64,000 bases of DNA. Origin: Drosophila persimilis. Its lineage: Eukaryota > Arthropoda > Insecta > Diptera > Drosophilidae. The notes beneath the pieces are model-generated. The model had not been told where the DNA came from, made no database searches, and saw only the letters and a list, made by a program, of their open reading frames with translations. Numbering within the stretch: position 1 is the stretch's first letter; each line of letters starts with the position of its first letter. The position numbers were made by a program, and so were the translations under genes. Shown here one piece after another: positions 27,336-37,331 of the stretch. The stretch lies in assembly GCF_003286085.1 (NCBI RefSeq), contig NW_020825289.1:17510001-17574000 (forward strand), written 5' to 3'.

Positions 27336-27609
27336 GCAAAGCAAAAGAGGTGATTATATAGAATCTCATATGGCAACGTTATGCAAATTATGCAAATCCT
27401 TGTGAAGCACATTAATGCGCACAATGACAATTAATCGCTGCAAATTAAAATGATGACAATGTGCTGGATCTGCCTGGGGATATCTGGGGGCCTCGACCAC
27501 ACCCACGCGCCCAGCCACCGACTCAGGCACTCAGCCACTCGTCGGGATTTGGCTAGGCAAATGAAATAAGAAATAAGAGTTAAACGATGTAAACGGTAAT
27601 TATTTATGA

Positions 27610-28673
27610 CTAAACTGGTGAAGGCGGATAATTCTCATTGTGCTCGCCACCGAGGCGACCCATATCGCGAATAGCCTGCTGCAGTCGTCGCTCCTCGTGC
27701 AACCCATCCACGCCCGCTCCCAGTCGCTCGATGAACTTGGATGAACGGTATCCGTTTTTCTGCGGAAGGCGCAGACAGTTACAGTTACTCTAATGTGACA
27801 CGATCAAGGGGGAGAGTCTCACCTCATAGTAAAGGGCACGAGACTTTTTTGCCGCGTCTGGATCGAAGTTCCATTGGGTGACCTGATGTGTGATGGGCTC
27901 GCCGGCCACGTTGTTCTGCAGGGTCTCTGATATCAAGCGGAATATGATACCATCTGCGGGTTGACTGATCTGCAGCAGGACCAACAGCAGAGTGAGCTGA
28001 AATGAAGATCGTTCCGAGTTGCGTTAGAAAATATATCAGTTTCCACCATTTACCATTATCAATTCTCATAGTATTTTCATGTACATAAATATAAATGTAA
28101 ATCTGAAGATTATTAAAGTATAACGTTTTAACTGAATTTACTTAGTCTTTTATCATAAAAATTTTCAAAATTACTCGTATCGTTAAAACGATAAAAAGCA
28201 TTAGAGTTATGTAGAAGCAGCCAACACTATTTTTCACTCGGTAGTCGTCTGGCCTTCTTAATTGTAACACTTCTATATTTTCTAATAAATAATTGAGTAT
28301 TTCGTTTAATGATAAGCATTAAAAGCAATTAATGCCAAAACTGAACTTTACGATTTCACAATGATCGCATGAAAATATTCCAAAAAACTCGTACATAGAT
28401 ATGTGCTTAGGAAATTTGCTAGTTTACTTTGGAAAATTAACAACAACAAAAATAATTGGCACTGTTCTCAGCTGTGAGAGCGGATCTCATATGGGCGTGG
28501 TCTGTGTCCCTAAAATTGCGCATACGCCACATATAAGTCACTGCATTCACTAACACCGAATCTTATCTTTCCCTTTCATTCACCATCTTCTTCATGGCTT
28601 ATTTATTCCACTTTAATCTCATTTCTGTGCACTTACCACTACCTACCAAATAGACAAATCCCAGGTGTAACAT
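27610..28673 (-). CDS. Small secreted protein, 116 aa, three exons
   Basis: Coding exons on the minus strand are 28647-28673 (9 codons), 27823-27996 (58 codons) and 27610-27759 (49 codons plus TAG). All junctions are phase 0, with donors GTAGGT and GTGAGA and acceptors TTTCAG and CCGCAG. Joining exons 1 and 2 builds a strong hydrophobic leader (MLHLGFVYLLTLLLVLLQIS) followed by a plausible signal-peptidase site near QPADG. The mature part is about 92 residues, polar and cysteine-free, with a Trp-Asn-Phe-Asp segment and an Arg/Glu-rich helix (HEERRLQQAIRDMGRLGG). It is therefore predicted to be secreted, with no known domain. A second possible donor (GTAAGT, at 28636 on the minus strand) would shift the frame, so the upstream GTAGGT was chosen. 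A weak TCAGT initiator on the minus strand near 28743 could mark transcription start. Function unknown. Confidence 0.65.
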
Positions 28674-30344
28674 TGTCTGGATTTCTCGATGTGGTTGACG
28701 TTGAAGCGCTGGGGCCCGTGCGAGTCACTGGACCATTGATCACTGAATAGCACCGAAATCGCGGTGTTGCATAAAACTCAGCCAAGCGCCAAGCAACTCC
28801 AAAAATTATTGAAAATAACCCGCAACAAGAAAAGCAACAACAAAATATGGCAAACAAAGAGACTTTGAGAAGCCACAAAGCAAGGCAGAGAGCGAGCAAC
28901 AGAGAGATATGGATATAGAGAGAAAAAGAGCTCATAAGAGATAGAGATAACAAAATAATGTTTCGGTTACAAACCTTTTACAGATTTAAAGGCTGTTGCT
29001 GCTTAAATCCATATGGAGCTTTTAAACGAAAGATGATCTCCGATCTGGTGGCTTTGGCATACGACCTTCAAGTGGCGTTAAAGTACTTGCGTTTTCCATA
29101 ATGTTAGATTCGTTTTATGGCAATATTGTTCTGCATTTCCAGAGGGTATAACCACTCGGCTCTTTATTTATAGAATTCTCGGGCTATTTTCTTAAAATTA
29201 CTATAGAATTCGAAACCGACAGGATATGTATAGCTTATAGAAGCTGTATAGAAGCTGAAGAAATTTCGATCAAGCTTCAATTGTGTGGCATAGAAACCAT
29301 AGATCTGCAAGGGTATCAAAAGTTTCGGTACTCTACGAGAAAATCTTTTGACGGTTTTTTTTGTTTTCGTTTATAATTTTATGACCGTCCAAATAGGTTT
29401 TCAAGGCAGACGGAACTAAGTGCGCGTATTTGCCAAAGGTTACTCACATCAGCCGCGAAACGGCTTTGGGCCGAAGCAAGCACAGAAGGCAAGGAAAATG
29501 CAAATGCCCGACAAAGAAAGTGCGCCAGAGCACGATAGAAATGGCACAGTGGAATGGAAGAAAGGCGCAAAGAAGGAAGACAGCAACAGGTTGTCCAATG
29601 CGGGACTGGCTCTTTGTGGTTGCAGAAGTTACATAATGGTCCATCGTCATCTCGATCGGAGCCGGAGGCAGACACTCGCTCCAAAACCACTTTGGTCATT
29701 TGGCCTCAATTCCGTTTTAGCCCACTCGAACAGCTGTCTCTGTGGGAGCTCTCTCTCTCTCCGTCTCTTTCTCTGGAGTGGGACGCTGACTCTCTCTGCC
29801 TTGGGCCTCTCTCTCTCTTTTTGGAACCGAAAGAGACTACGTGAGTCTCTTCACGTCTACTTCGATTATTATTTACACAGATTTCCGGCAGCTTGAATCC
29901 ATGCGGAAAAAGCTATACGAAAGAGTATTTTGCAGGACTTTCACTTTCCTTTATAGCCAAATCTTTAGCATCATTAGATCGTAAGGAAAACGGATAAGTT
30001 CCAGTTCCAGTACCCCAAAGAGAGAGAGAGAGCGTGCCACAAAGAGACCTAAAATAAGGTGAGATATGCGCCGACAGCGCTCTCATCGCCTGATACCTCA
30101 AGGGGGAAGGCCTTACCCTATACAAACATACCTTGGCGGAGCGCACACGCAACGAAGCTCTCCACTAAGCTTTCCATCTGGCGCTCTTCTTGGAGCTGTG
30201 TGGGGCTCTGCGTTGTCTGGCGGTTGGCCATGCATTTCATTCAAACGCGATCGCCGGCCAAGCAACTCCGCTTGGAATCCGCTTTGGGCCTACTGGGGGA
30301 CTGTCGTTACAAAACCGAACATTGTTGGATTCGAAGAAATAACC
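28674..30344. other. Intergenic region between two divergent small secreted-protein genes
   Basis: The flanking genes are transcribed away from each other, so both promoters must lie here. On the minus strand a TTTTATG box (near 28768-28774) precedes a TCAGT initiator-like sequence (near 28741-28745) by about 28 bp, a fitting core-promoter spacing for the 116-aa gene. No additional gene is visible. A CT-rich patch occurs at about 29750-29820. Confidence 0.4.
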
Positions 30345-31230
30345 ATGGCAAAGTTGAATGCTCTGCTGCTGGCCGTAAGTTAGATCGTTTAATTTTCCCT
30401 CCAATGGGAGTACAACTATCGAGTATTGGCTTCTCCAATTAACACGGCCAGACCGAAAGTCGCACGTTCTGGCTGACACAATTTCCGCTGCGCCTGCGCG
30501 AAAGTGGCACCCGAAAGAAAACCGTGTCGAAAGCAGTGACTGACTGGAATTTCCAATGAGCACTACGTTTGACACATTTCGAAACTATTCGTATATTTGT
30601 GCCAAATATTTTTGTCTGCTGCCACTAAAGAGACCTTGAAACGTCTGCCCGCGCTCTTGTGCGCTCTCTCTCTCTCTCTGTCTCTCTCTGCTGTGCTGCA
30701 GCGGATGGTGGCGATAGTGGTGGCATGGCCAGGTTGAAACCCAAACAAAATGTGTCATAATCTTGCATTGCATAACCAGCGTCAATAACCGTTGCTTTGC
30801 TGTGGCTGTTGTTTGCTTTAACCGACGGAAAACCACTGCGAGGAAGGCGCCATCCAATTGTCTGTGCATTCGCTGCCACTTTTATGTGCTGCCTGACACA
30901 CTGAACTAATGAGCAGCCATTGCCTGTGATTTTAATGGAGATTACAATATTTATCCCTTTTTCAGCTCTTTCTGTGCGTCGTGGCCTTCCTAGTGCACAC
31001 ATCGTCGGCCACAGTTCAGCCAAAGGCCCCAAACTTCCAGTACTTTGAAAGGTGAGTAGTTCAACGGTGATCCTTCCAAGGATTCTTTCATATCTCTTAA
31101 TGCTCTTCTTAGACCCAAATACCGTTATCCCTACTACGATGAACATGGAAGAGGCAAGCTTTTATATGGCTATGGCGGACCGGAACTGTATCAGTACAAG
31201 ACCTACACGCCGCTGGAGGGCATACACTGA
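30345..31230 (+). CDS. Small secreted Tyr/Pro-rich protein, 77 aa, three exons
   Basis: Exons are 30345-30374, 30966-31051 and 31113-31230, with donors GTAAGT and GTGAGT and acceptors TTTCAG and TTCTTAG. The joined frame is 234 nt, 77 aa and TGA. Exons 1 and 2 together encode a clear signal peptide (MAKLNALLLALFLCVVAFLV, cleavage likely near SSA-TV). The mature chain of about 52 aa is rich in Tyr, Pro, Lys and Gly, with segments such as FERPKYRYPYYDEHG and YGYGGPELYQYKTY. It lacks cysteines and dibasic cleavage sites, so a classical neuropeptide precursor is unlikely. A secreted structural or reproductive-tract peptide is possible but unproved. A polyadenylation signal follows at 31303. The start ATG has a good Kozak context (AACCATGG). 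Confidence 0.7.
30663..30689. repeat. (CT)n microsatellite in intron 1 of the 77-aa gene
   Basis: A CT dinucleotide tract broken by single G residues lies inside the first intron of the small secreted-protein gene. Confidence 0.75.
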
Positions 31231-31302
31231 GCCTTTATTTACGACTATTTAAACTATAGCTCATAAAGTTGATAATTTATGTACTTTTGCTTTATTTAAT
31301 TT

Positions 31303-31308
31303 AATAAA
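31303..31308 (+). terminator. Polyadenylation signal of the 77-aa gene
   Basis: AATAAA lies 73 nt after the TGA at 31228-31230, a typical distance for a short Drosophila 3' UTR. Confidence 0.6.
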
Positions 31309-31346
31309 TATTTTGAAAATATAACGAAACACTACTAAATTGAACA

Positions 31347-31360
31347 ATAGATGGCGCTGC
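31347..31360 (+). promoter_or_regulatory. dCTCF-like motif
   Basis: The sequence ATAGATGGCGCTGC fits the core of the Drosophila CTCF insulator motif (AGRTGGCGC-type). It lies 50 bp beyond a polyadenylation signal, between gene blocks. The match is by eye; binding is not shown. Confidence 0.4.
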
Positions 31361-31449
31361 TAACGAATACTGACGATGTCATAAAAGCGACATCTATGAA
31401 TTTTCAGCGGCAGGAAGACTTATCGAATTCAAATTAGTAAACTCAACGA

Positions 31450-31975
31450 AAAAATGTGCCTCTTCAGCTCAACAATGTCCCTACACTTATTATGTTGCCA
31501 TTGTTTTTTGTTGACCGTTTTTTAAACCTTGCTGTAATCGAAATGCAATAAAAGCAAGTATTGAGAATAAGCCAGTCATGTATAGAATTGATTCACCTAT
31601 CGTACAAAATTAAGTGGGCATGGCTAAATGTTCCATATAGATAGTATTATTCAACGGAACAAAGAATAGGAGGAATTGGTCGTTTTTTTGAATCGAATTT
31701 GAATTCGCCGCAGTTCGCTTTAGCAACAATGAGTCTCATTCCACACACAAATGCTGCGCATTCCATACACACTGTTGCGGCAACATTTACTTGAAAACCG
31801 ATTTTTTGTCGAAATAAAATACATAAAGGTAATTAAAAGAAGCAATCTTGTAGAAAATGCATTTATCTATGATAAAGCTAAGTGGGCAAATCTATATAGC
31901 TTGAAATATAGCAATACCCGATTCGCCGCAGTTTAGCTTTTGCAACAATGAGTCTCATTCCATACACAAACATGT
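31450..31975. repeat. Two diverged tandem copies (about 220 bp) of a dispersed repeat
   Basis: The segment around 31707-31751 (CGCCGCAGTT... GCAACAATGAGTCTC) recurs at about 31925-31971. The preceding blocks (31500-31700 and 31800-31920) share strings such as TAAGTGGGCA and similar AT-rich flanks. The same family is found at 32.2, 37.9, 43.3 and 44.3 kb. It has no coding capacity, and I do not recognise the element. Confidence 0.6.
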
Positions 31976-32214
31976 TGCTAACTCCATGCACACATACCCT
32001 GGGGGTAATGGATGTTATATAATTGTGAATACGTTTGTCTTCCAAGGCTCAGAATCGAGATAAATATATACAATATACTAATAATACACATGAATAAGTC
32101 AAAAACATATAAATTTGAGAAAGGGTCTTAATAAATTGCGTTTGATCAACATATAAAATTAACAAAATAGGGTGCACAAAGGCCTATACACGCATCATGT
32201 CTTCAAATACTAGC

Positions 32215-32460
32215 AACATTGCGTTTGTTTTTTTTGTTGAACTATTTTGTTTAAACCTTGTTTTAGTCAAAATACAATAAAAGCAAGGACTAAAAACTAA
32301 CCAATTGTGTAGAAAATTTATTCATCAATGGGCTAAAATTATGTGGGCATAGCTAAATGTTCTATATAGCTAGTAATATTCGACGGAATATAAAAATCGA
32401 GGAATATGTATAATAGAACTTGAATTCGTCAGCATATTTACGGTATATTTTTTAAATGAG
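32215..32460. repeat. Copy of the same dispersed repeat
   Basis: The copy runs from the T-rich start (TTTGTTGAACTATTTTG), through TTAGTCAAAATACAATAAAAG and AGCTAGTAATATTCGACGGA, to an end with CGTCAGCATATTTACGGTATATTT. These blocks align in order with the copies at 37.9 and 44.3 kb. The right end carries GGTATATTT, which abuts the promoter-like motif cluster. Confidence 0.65.
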
Positions 32461-32491
32461 ACGGTATATTTCTGACGGTCTGGTCACACTG
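32441..32491 (+). promoter_or_regulatory. Core-promoter motif cluster (Ohler motif 6 twice, then motif 1)
   Basis: CGGTATATTT occurs at 32441-32450 and again at 32462-32471, followed by TGGTCACACTG at 32481-32491. These fit Drosophila core-promoter motif 6 (GTATWTTT type) and motif 1 (YGGTCACACTR, the M1BP site) in the order and orientation of housekeeping promoters reading rightward. The next plus-strand gene begins at 36.3 kb, so a distal non-coding first exon of the upstream NAD kinase gene or a non-coding transcript is possible. Motif 6 overlaps the end of a dispersed repeat. Confidence 0.5.
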
Positions 32492-32967
32492 CGTTCCAGC
32501 CCTAATTTGAAACACGTTTTCAAAAAATTTTTCATTTTATTTCAAAAAGCGGCTGCGCTTGGTTCTTTTTTGTGTGCGTCGTCTAAACGTTGTATAGATT
32601 TTATAAAGAAACACGTGCTGTCCTATGCACGCTCGTTTGCTCAAACCCAGAGCTAGCGAGTGCTATTTTAAAGGACAAAGAGAAAACTAAACGACAAAAT
32701 TACCAAAGTGCTCAGCTAACCCGTGGCTGTGCACTTAAATTAAATTGTCAGACATGAATGATTTATGCAACCCAGACCGCATGGCGCTCAAACATTAATC
32801 GGTGGCCTGATCCACACGTCGGCCACATTTATGCACGCAGCGCCAGATAATAGTAGGCAGCATTTAATAATGTATTGGTTCCAAATGACTCAGACTTTTG
32901 CATTTTGAGGTGTTAGCCACAAAGTGACTGCCCAGACTTTGGTTATGTACGATTCTATACAGACGAC
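32492..32967. other. Stretch between the motif cluster and the 388-aa gene
   Basis: No strong donor site or coding frame was seen downstream of the motif cluster. A short frame beginning before the motifs lacks coding character. Confidence 0.4.
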
Positions 32968-32973
32968 TTTTAT
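32968..32973 (-). terminator. Polyadenylation signal of the 388-aa protein gene
   Basis: TTTATT on plus (AATAAA on minus) lies about 40 nt after the TAG at 33014-33016. Confidence 0.55.
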
Positions 32974-33013
32974 TTTCTTTAATGATAGCCTTAAACTAAT
33001 TTACACGTGAACC

Positions 33014-34180
33014 CTATTTTAATGTCTGGGCCGATTCTAGCAGGCGTTTCAGTTCCTCATTTTGGGACAGGGCCCTCTTGACGGCCATGAAGATCTGGGA
33101 GTCCATTTCTCGCGTCTGGTCCTGACTGAGGGACAGGGTGCTCACCCGCTTGGCCAGCTCCGCCAGTTTGGGCTGTTGCTTCAGGAAGCGATCTAGTACC
33201 TGGGGGGAGATGTTCGCCATTTCAGCTAGCTGGCGCACATGTGTGGCCACAGGAGGAGATTGCATCTCAACATCTATGTGCTTGGGCGTGTTCAAGTGGG
33301 GTACCTTATTTGGCCTGGGTGCCGCCGTTGTGCTGGGCACTTGAGTTGGCTTCGATGGGATCATCACAGGACGCAGTGGAATGGGATAGTGATAGGGTAG
33401 AGGCTGACGCACGAGAAGAGGACGCATGCGGGCCGCGCCTGGTGGCGCCACAAACACCGGCTTGAACGAGACGGCCGAAGGCATTGGCTTCCTAGTGGCT
33501 GGAGCTGGAGTCGTGGTGGTCTCCGACCATAGGCTGTACTTCTTCATAAAGTCGCCGAAACGTTGAAGAAGGCTTCCCTGCATCTCGGGTTTTTTGGTGG
33601 TTATGGTGGACCTACTCGTCGTCTCCAGTCGTGGGCGCTCGTCAAAGTCCGCTTCGACATCTGCATTGTCCATGGTATTGTCATCATCGCTAGCGTCGTC
33701 ACCATCGTCGACGCTATCCGGCACATCTTCGGACAGCTCATAGTCCAGCGTCTCCAGATAATCTTTCATCAAGGCTATACCCTGTTCATTGGAGGTCAGC
33801 GAACGGACGTACTCGATAGTTTCACTATTGCTGCGGGTCCCAATTAACTGTCCAAGCTCGCTTATGCTCGGCAGCACCTTCAGGCCCAGCTTCGTTTGGG
33901 CAATCTCGAGCAAATCACTTGGGTACTCTGAGTTAGTTGGGACAGGGGCAGCCGTTGTAGTTGTGGTCGTTTGTACGCCTGGCTTTATCAGCTTGTAGAC
34001 GGGGAAATTGTAGTACAAAGCATTCTGCAGCTTTGAGTCTAGTTTCGAAGGCACCTTTCGTTCCGCAACGACTATGACTGCACTATCCTGGCCGTAGAAC
34101 TTTGGCATCAGGGTCACTCGGGCATTGATGCATTGGAGCAGAGCCAGAGGCCAGAGGAAACGCACCAGCAGACCAAACAT
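33014..34180 (-). CDS. Secreted low-complexity protein, 388 aa
   Basis: This is one uninterrupted minus-strand frame. It is open upstream to 34522, but the ATG at 34178-34180 was chosen because it starts a clear signal peptide (MFGLLVRFLWPLALLQCINA) with cleavage before RVTLMPKF. The upstream extension is basic, without such a leader, and probably 5' UTR. The mature protein has a Thr-rich linker (TTTTTTAAP) at about residues 75-84 and a helical segment. A strongly acidic stretch follows near 155-185, with more Thr/Pro linkers and a Pro/Tyr/Arg-rich central part (PLPYHYPIPLRPVMIP). The C-terminal 80 residues are predicted helical. There are few cysteines and no enzyme domain. An extracellular matrix, cuticle-associated or glycosylated mucin-like role is conceivable, but I do not recognise the family. 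Roe1 lies just upstream on the same strand. Confidence 0.7.
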   Translation of the reverse strand: MFGLLVRFLWPLALLQCINARVTLMPKFYGQDSAVIVVAERKVPSKLDSKLQNALYYNFPVYKLIKPGVQTTTTTTAAPVPTNSEYPSDLLEIAQTKLGLKVLPSISELGQLIGTRSNSETIEYVRSLTSNEQGIALMKDYLETLDYELSEDVPDSVDDGDDASDDDNTMDNADVEADFDERPRLETTSRSTITTKKPEMQGSLLQRFGDFMKKYSLWSETTTTPAPATRKPMPSAVSFKPVFVAPPGAARMRPLLVRQPLPYHYPIPLRPVMIPSKPTQVPSTTAAPRPNKVPHLNTPKHIDVEMQSPPVATHVRQLAEMANISPQVLDRFLKQQPKLAELAKRVSTLSLSQDQTREMDSQIFMAVKRALSQNEELKRLLESAQTLK

Positions 34181-34889
34181 TCTGCTCACTTCAAAGGTTA
34201 AAGGACAACTAACACAGATCAGCTCATCAGACATTTCGAAATAGACATTTGAACCATCAAACAGATCTGGTTTCATGGAAGTCGCTTCGAGGGTTTCCAT
34301 GAATTCTCGAGAACGTGCTGAATCTACCTGCTGTGCCATAGAAAATCTCAGATTTCCATTGAATTTTCCACCTACGCGACGCGAAGGAATGCGTTTGCTT
34401 TTGTTACTTGCCCTACCTGCAGTATCTACAAAAGAATTTGTTTCAAGAGGGGTTCGTTTCGGGTTTCTGAGGGAGTTTGAGAAAATCTGAAAAAACGAAG
34501 GAAAAAGGATGCATATCGACACCCGGGATCCAGAAAATCTCGGAACTCTTTCAACTAAAACATGTTTTTATTATCGTAATTAAACCTTAAAGTGGAACAC
34601 TCGATGGCTACGCGTGTGGTAAAAATCTGTAGCCATTGAGTCTAGTCATCGATCACTTAGCAACTAAGAGGAATTTTAAATTCGCAAGCGATCCGATCCG
34701 CATGAATTTTGGATCATTTGTATTTACATAGGGTTTACGTACGGGAATTTTGCAGGATAAAACAAATTGCAAACAATGGAGACTTCTCTTGTGTAGACTA
34801 TGTAAACGATTCTTGCTCGGGGGCGGGGGACACACAAAATATGGACATGGGTCGGCGAAACTTTGCATGCCCTGAGGCGGGCAAAGCTA

Positions 34890-35727
34890 TCAACACTTCG
34901 ATACACCCACTAGGGCAGGGCGTATGCAACGCTCGTGTAGCTTGTAGCCCAATTTAGTAACCTCCACCACGGTGTTGGCCTCAACGGTTTTGTCCTCCTT
35001 CTGGAACAGAGCCTCGTGCAGATTGGGATCGAACTTCTGGTTGAGTGGGTCCACAGCTTCCAGACCGTGACGCTTGAACACCTGCAGCAATGAGGCGCGA
35101 GTCATGGTGAGACCCTCGTACAGGCTCTTCAGATCAGCATTGTCACCCAGCTATAAAGGAGGCGCAGGTTAGACTCGATTACTTTACTATGACATGGGGC
35201 AAACGTCATACCTTGTCCTTAGGCACTGCCTGTGTAGCGTGGCCGAGTGTGTCGGCGACCTCCAGCAGATCCTTGCAGAAGCTCTGGATGCCGAAGATCT
35301 TTGCATCACTTATCTGTTTGTTCAGACGCGTACGCATGTTCTCGCTCTCTGCCAGGGCGCGCTTATACTTGTCCATCAGTTCCGATTTCTGCTCCTTGGA
35401 GTCGGCCAGCTCTTTCGTGAGACGATCAACCTCCGGGGAGACGGCTTTTGGTTCCGCTCCAGCGGCAGATGCAGCGGCTTCCTCCGGCTGCTTCTCAGTG
35501 CTGTAGGGGCGTCCATTTGCCAGGGCTGTGGTGGCCTGACGCAAGAAACTATAGAACCCGGACAAATTGCGATAAGATGTTGTTGCAGACAAACGTGCGT
35601 TCATTACGTCACAGAAAAGAGGAAGAATGCGGCAAACTTACCTTGAATTGCGTGCACTGACTACGGCTTTGAGCTGGCTCAAGCTGCGGCCAAAAACTTG
35701 CAAGGATAATCCGGCTTTCGATGCCAT
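34890..35727 (-). CDS. Roe1: Mitochondrial GrpE homologue (nucleotide exchange factor for mtHsp70)
   Basis: Coding exons on the minus strand are 35642-35727, 35212-35548 and 34890-35150, with GT/AG sites. The first join splits an AG|T serine codon and the second is phase 0. The joined frame is 684 nt, 227 aa. The N-terminus (MASKAGLSLQVFGRSLSQLK) is basic, hydroxylated and non-acidic, as expected of a mitochondrial presequence. Residues about 75-130 form the long GrpE coiled-coil (KRALAESENMRTRLNKQI). Then comes the helical core (FCKDLLEVADTLGHA), and the C-terminal beta domain has the family signature VDPLNQKFDPNLHEALF, with a Val-rich VVEVTKLGYKLHER ending. GrpE proteins release ADP from matrix Hsp70 during import and folding. 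The length is close to family norm (about 200-230 aa). D. melanogaster Roe1 is the expected orthologue. Confidence 0.92.
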
Positions 35728-36320
35728 TTTGAGTGAATTTTGTGGCTAAATTGTAAAAAAAATTAAATTACCCCCTCTCTATCGGTTTTAATCAGCCTGC
35801 TTTTTAAAGTGACCAAGCCCTCCCAGATAGCAATACCAAATTTCCGCAGTGTGGACAACCCGCCAGATGGCGCCAGTGGGTGAAGTGTTCAAATTATGGA
35901 CCGTTTTAATTCATGCAAAGATTGTTTTAGCATTGCCTTCGGGTATCTATTATCCGTCTCACCTCTGCACGCCTTGGGGGGTAGGGAGCAATTAATTTAC
36001 GCATAGTTTATAAATCTTTCAGACTGTGAACGCCCAGGAGGCCGCCAAAATATAGCTTGTTTGTAAAAGTTGCTCTAAATATGTAAATTGCCCCAGCTCC
36101 CGGCACTTTCTGCTGCCGCCCGGAGCACTTAATGAATTCAAAGTACGAGTGGGGCGGGCTCAGCATCTTATTCAACTTCTACTCTCGAAAATGTACAAAC
36201 ATTATTACATATGCGCATGCATTGTATATATTTTGGAAAACCAGGTGTGAAAAGGCATTTAGTTTCATTTCGCCACCGAATCAGTGCGGTTGTTCACGGT
36301 AATAACGACTTGAGCTTGAA
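35728..36320. other. Roe1 / NAD kinase divergent intergenic region
   Basis: This 593-bp gap lies between divergently transcribed genes. Its left half holds a CTCF-like site and, on the minus strand, a TCCACACTGC string loosely resembling core-promoter motif 1, in a suitable place for the Roe1 promoter. Near 36281 a TCAGTGCGG string could be an initiator for the first NAD kinase exon. No gene is visible. Confidence 0.45.
35863..35879 (+). promoter_or_regulatory. Strong dCTCF-like motif
   Basis: CCAGATGGCGCCAGTGG matches the CTCF core (CCANNAGRKGGCRS type) well and sits between the Roe1 start and the NAD kinase locus. Insulator or boundary function is inferred only from the motif. Confidence 0.45.
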
Positions 36321-36499
36321 ATGCGTGAGGAGGACCTGGAGCTGGCCCGCAAAATGGTGGCCAATTTGATTTCCACATCCACGTCCGTGGAGGAAGACGA
36401 CGAGGGTGCAGCAGCGGCAACGACATCATCGCCGGGGAATTCTCCACAACCCTTGAGAAGGCGCGTCTTAGACCTGAGTGAGAGGCGTAAACAATTTCG
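36321..36499 (+). CDS. NAD kinase gene A, alternative first exon 1
   Basis: The exon starts at ATG 36321 (MREEDLELARKMVANL...) and ends TTT CG|GTGAGT, phase 2. Joined to the shared body at 40487 it reads ...[14 protein letters not shown] and gives a 452-aa protein. The exon holds an acidic N-terminal helix, a Ser/Thr-rich middle and a basic end (SERRKQFR). It pairs with the first exon of gene B at 42715 (MNPEDMQRARQMV...KRTQFR): both start with an acidic MxxEDxxxARxMV pattern and end in QFR. Human NADK also reads FRRTRSL at this point, as I remember it, so this is probably the ancestral-type N-terminus. Confidence 0.8.
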
Positions 36500-36649
36500 G
36501 TGAGTGGAGCCCATCCATAAACATACAAAAAACACAAAATGATGCTAATACATTTATTTTGGCAAAAAAAAAACCAATTCACATGCTCGGTAAATTTGCA
36601 TATATCCGGAGCTAAATTTATCTTTCGTTCAGTTAGTCAAAAAACTGAA

Positions 36650-36904
36650 TGGAAACCACTTTTGTGAATGAAAATACAATCATACATCTCAAATATAAGC
36701 AATAATATATTTCGAGCCTTTTCGAGCGCGCCTTTTGACTTTTTGTCCTACAAGTAATATGCGTAGCATCTCGAGAAACTGTTTCATTCCGTAGGAACTT
36801 ACGTTTTTTCTGCTTTTAGAAAAATGTATATTAAAATTGGGAAGATGTTTAAAACGAAATTCCCTATAAATATTAGATATTCGAGGTACGCGAAATAGGG
36901 TCAA
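36650..36904 (-). pseudogene. Gene-like relic with a 55-bp intron
   Basis: On the minus strand a frame without an ATG (reading LFRVPRISNIYREFRF) runs to a consensus donor AAC|GTAAGT at 36802. A TTGTAG acceptor (36748-36749) lies 55 bp on. The joined frame continues in phase as DKKSKGALEKARN to a stop near 36639. A start codon is missing: the frame is closed by TAA at 36923-36925 with only non-ATG codons after it. The splice signals and open frame suggest a decayed gene or an exon of an unrecognised one. Chance cannot be excluded. Confidence 0.25.
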
Positions 36905-37331
36905 AGATAGAAAGCAAAATAATTATATGGGCATTTCCGACAAAAGGTCCACCATGACAATATACCTTAAAAGTCAATAAAAACCGAGTTCCATATACTT
37001 TTTTTTTTATGGATTGACACTTAATTTCTTTAACTTTGATGTGAAAATCGATTCAATTTTATAAAATCAAAATTCCAGAAAATTAAACTACTCTCGGCAA
37101 CGGTATATTTTGTATTTAATTCAAAAACTTGCGAAACTAACGCCCAATACTTTATATGCAAGCATAACCCATTTTAAACAGATAACTCTAACTCAATTCG
37201 CAGAGTTTCACAATTTTTTAGCGCAATCTTATAGGTAGGGTATTTAATAGTTGTCTATTTAAAGAACTGTTTATATCGCAAAATATATATCGACATAGTG
37301 CTCTCCCTAACCGAAAACTGAAAGCACCATA

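Larger units (their letters stand above)
14443..27609. other. Large non-coding interval upstream of hbn
   Basis: About 13 kb carry no convincing gene. The hbn 5' UTR and promoter must lie at its left end, since translation starts at 14442. Simple repeats include CT runs near 15130-15155 and 20761-20798, a TTTCC run near 19438-19464, CATC units near 26717-26742 and a GA run near 27314-27335. The open frames found here are low-complexity or lack starts, splice partners and domains. One short ATG frame at 26758 begins with a hydrophobic signal-like stretch but has no supported continuation. Control DNA for hbn is the best guess. Confidence 0.45.
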
